DNA from: an uncultured Deferribacteraceae bacterium | Lineage (GTDB): Bacteria; Chrysiogenota; Deferribacteres; Deferribacterales; Mucispirillaceae | Reading direction: 5' to 3' | Assembly (NCBI GenBank): GCA_947039055.1 | Contig: CAMQYB010000078.1 | Coordinates: 1 to 7,746 of the forward strand | DNA: 7,746 nt | Part shown: piece after piece, positions 7,628-7,746 of the stretch | Numbering within the stretch: position 1 is the stretch's first letter | Layout: each line of letters opens with the position of its first letter | The notes under the pieces: generated by a model | Told to the model about the DNA's origin: nothing | Seen by the model: the letters and a program-made list of their open reading frames with translations, nothing else | The model's database searches: none | Made by a program: the position numbers and the translations under genes

Positions 7628-7746
7628 ATGGATATTAATACTGATAACAAGAACTTAGATAACAAGAACGCAGGCAATAACAACCTAGATAATAAAAATA
7701 TAGAGAATACAAATTTAGATAATAAAAGTCTTGAGAATAAAAATCT
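7628..7746 (+). CDS. Start of a gene with Asn-rich repeat N-terminus (partial)
   Basis: The reading frame opens at ATG 7628, two bases after the addB stop, and stays open to the window edge (39 complete codons). GGCAGGG at 7614-7620 is a good ribosome site seven bases upstream, which supports this start. The visible protein is MDINT followed by five-residue units such as DNKNL, DNKNA, GNNNL, DNKNI, ENTNL and DNKSL. It is very hydrophilic, with one aliphatic or small residue per unit. By position the gene should be addA, the RecB-like helicase-nuclease partner of AddB, but AddA normally starts almost directly with its Q motif and Walker A loop. Either this addA has a repetitive N-terminal extension or the gene is something else, for example a pentapeptide-repeat-like protein. 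The sequence seen does not decide. Confidence 0.68.
   Translation, partial: MDINTDNKNLDNKNAGNNNLDNKNIENTNLDNKSLENKN
7643..7746 (+). repeat. 15 bp in-frame tandem repeat (six full units plus 14 nt)
   Basis: Units begin at 7643, 7658, 7673, 7688, 7703, 7718 and 7733, the last cut off by the window edge. The first two read GATAACAAGAAC plus TTA or GCA. Later ones read GATAATAAAAAT or GAGAATAAAAAT plus an aliphatic codon. Each unit encodes [D/E/G]-N-[K/N/T]-[N/S]-[L/I/A]. Because the period is a multiple of three, gain or loss of units changes length but not frame. Confidence 0.9.

Noticed and set aside
7643..7746. Tandem units as a CRISPR array or iteron origin
   Set aside because: The 15 bp units are contiguous with no spacers, lie in an open frame directly behind a ribosome site and start codon, and vary synonymously, so they are coding repeats.

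Overview
The window is AT-rich bacterial chromosome, roughly one third G+C by eye, and is densely coded. An OpdA/PrlC-type oligopeptidase, a lipoprotein with a classical lipobox and an exported DUF302 protein point to a diderm (Gram-negative-type) bacterium. Bacterial enolase and an AddB-type recombination nuclease fit this. A low-GC member of the Deferribacterota or Campylobacterota would suit the compact AddB that lacks a Walker A motif. That placement is inference and the phylum is not settled by the sequence. I see no tRNA, rRNA, insertion sequence, phage gene or CRISPR array, and base composition looks even throughout.

Layout. Positions 1-39 may be the last codons of a plus-strand gene that begins outside the window. 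A minus-strand gene (110-565) encodes a small exported DUF302 protein. It is divergent from enolase (eno, 777-2063), with about 210 bp of very AT-rich DNA between them. After a 117 bp gap holding a candidate promoter comes a tight plus-strand run: an unrecognised lipoprotein (2181-3023), an M3 oligopeptidase of the OpdA/PrlC type (3049-4992), an AddB-like nuclease (4989-7625), and the start of a further gene (7628 to the window edge). Spacings of 25 bp, a 4 bp ATGA overlap and 2 bp indicate one operon with translational coupling at the peptidase/nuclease joint.

How the genes work together. Enolase is glycolytic and probably has its own promoter. The lipoprotein-peptidase-nuclease run mixes envelope, peptide turnover and double-strand-break repair, with no obvious single pathway. 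AddB normally works with AddA (a RecB-like helicase-nuclease), so the next gene is the natural candidate for addA. However, its visible N-terminus is an Asn-rich five-residue repeat encoded by a 15 bp tandem repeat, not the start of a helicase. That is the most unusual thing in an otherwise housekeeping region. I did not find a convincing new multi-gene system.
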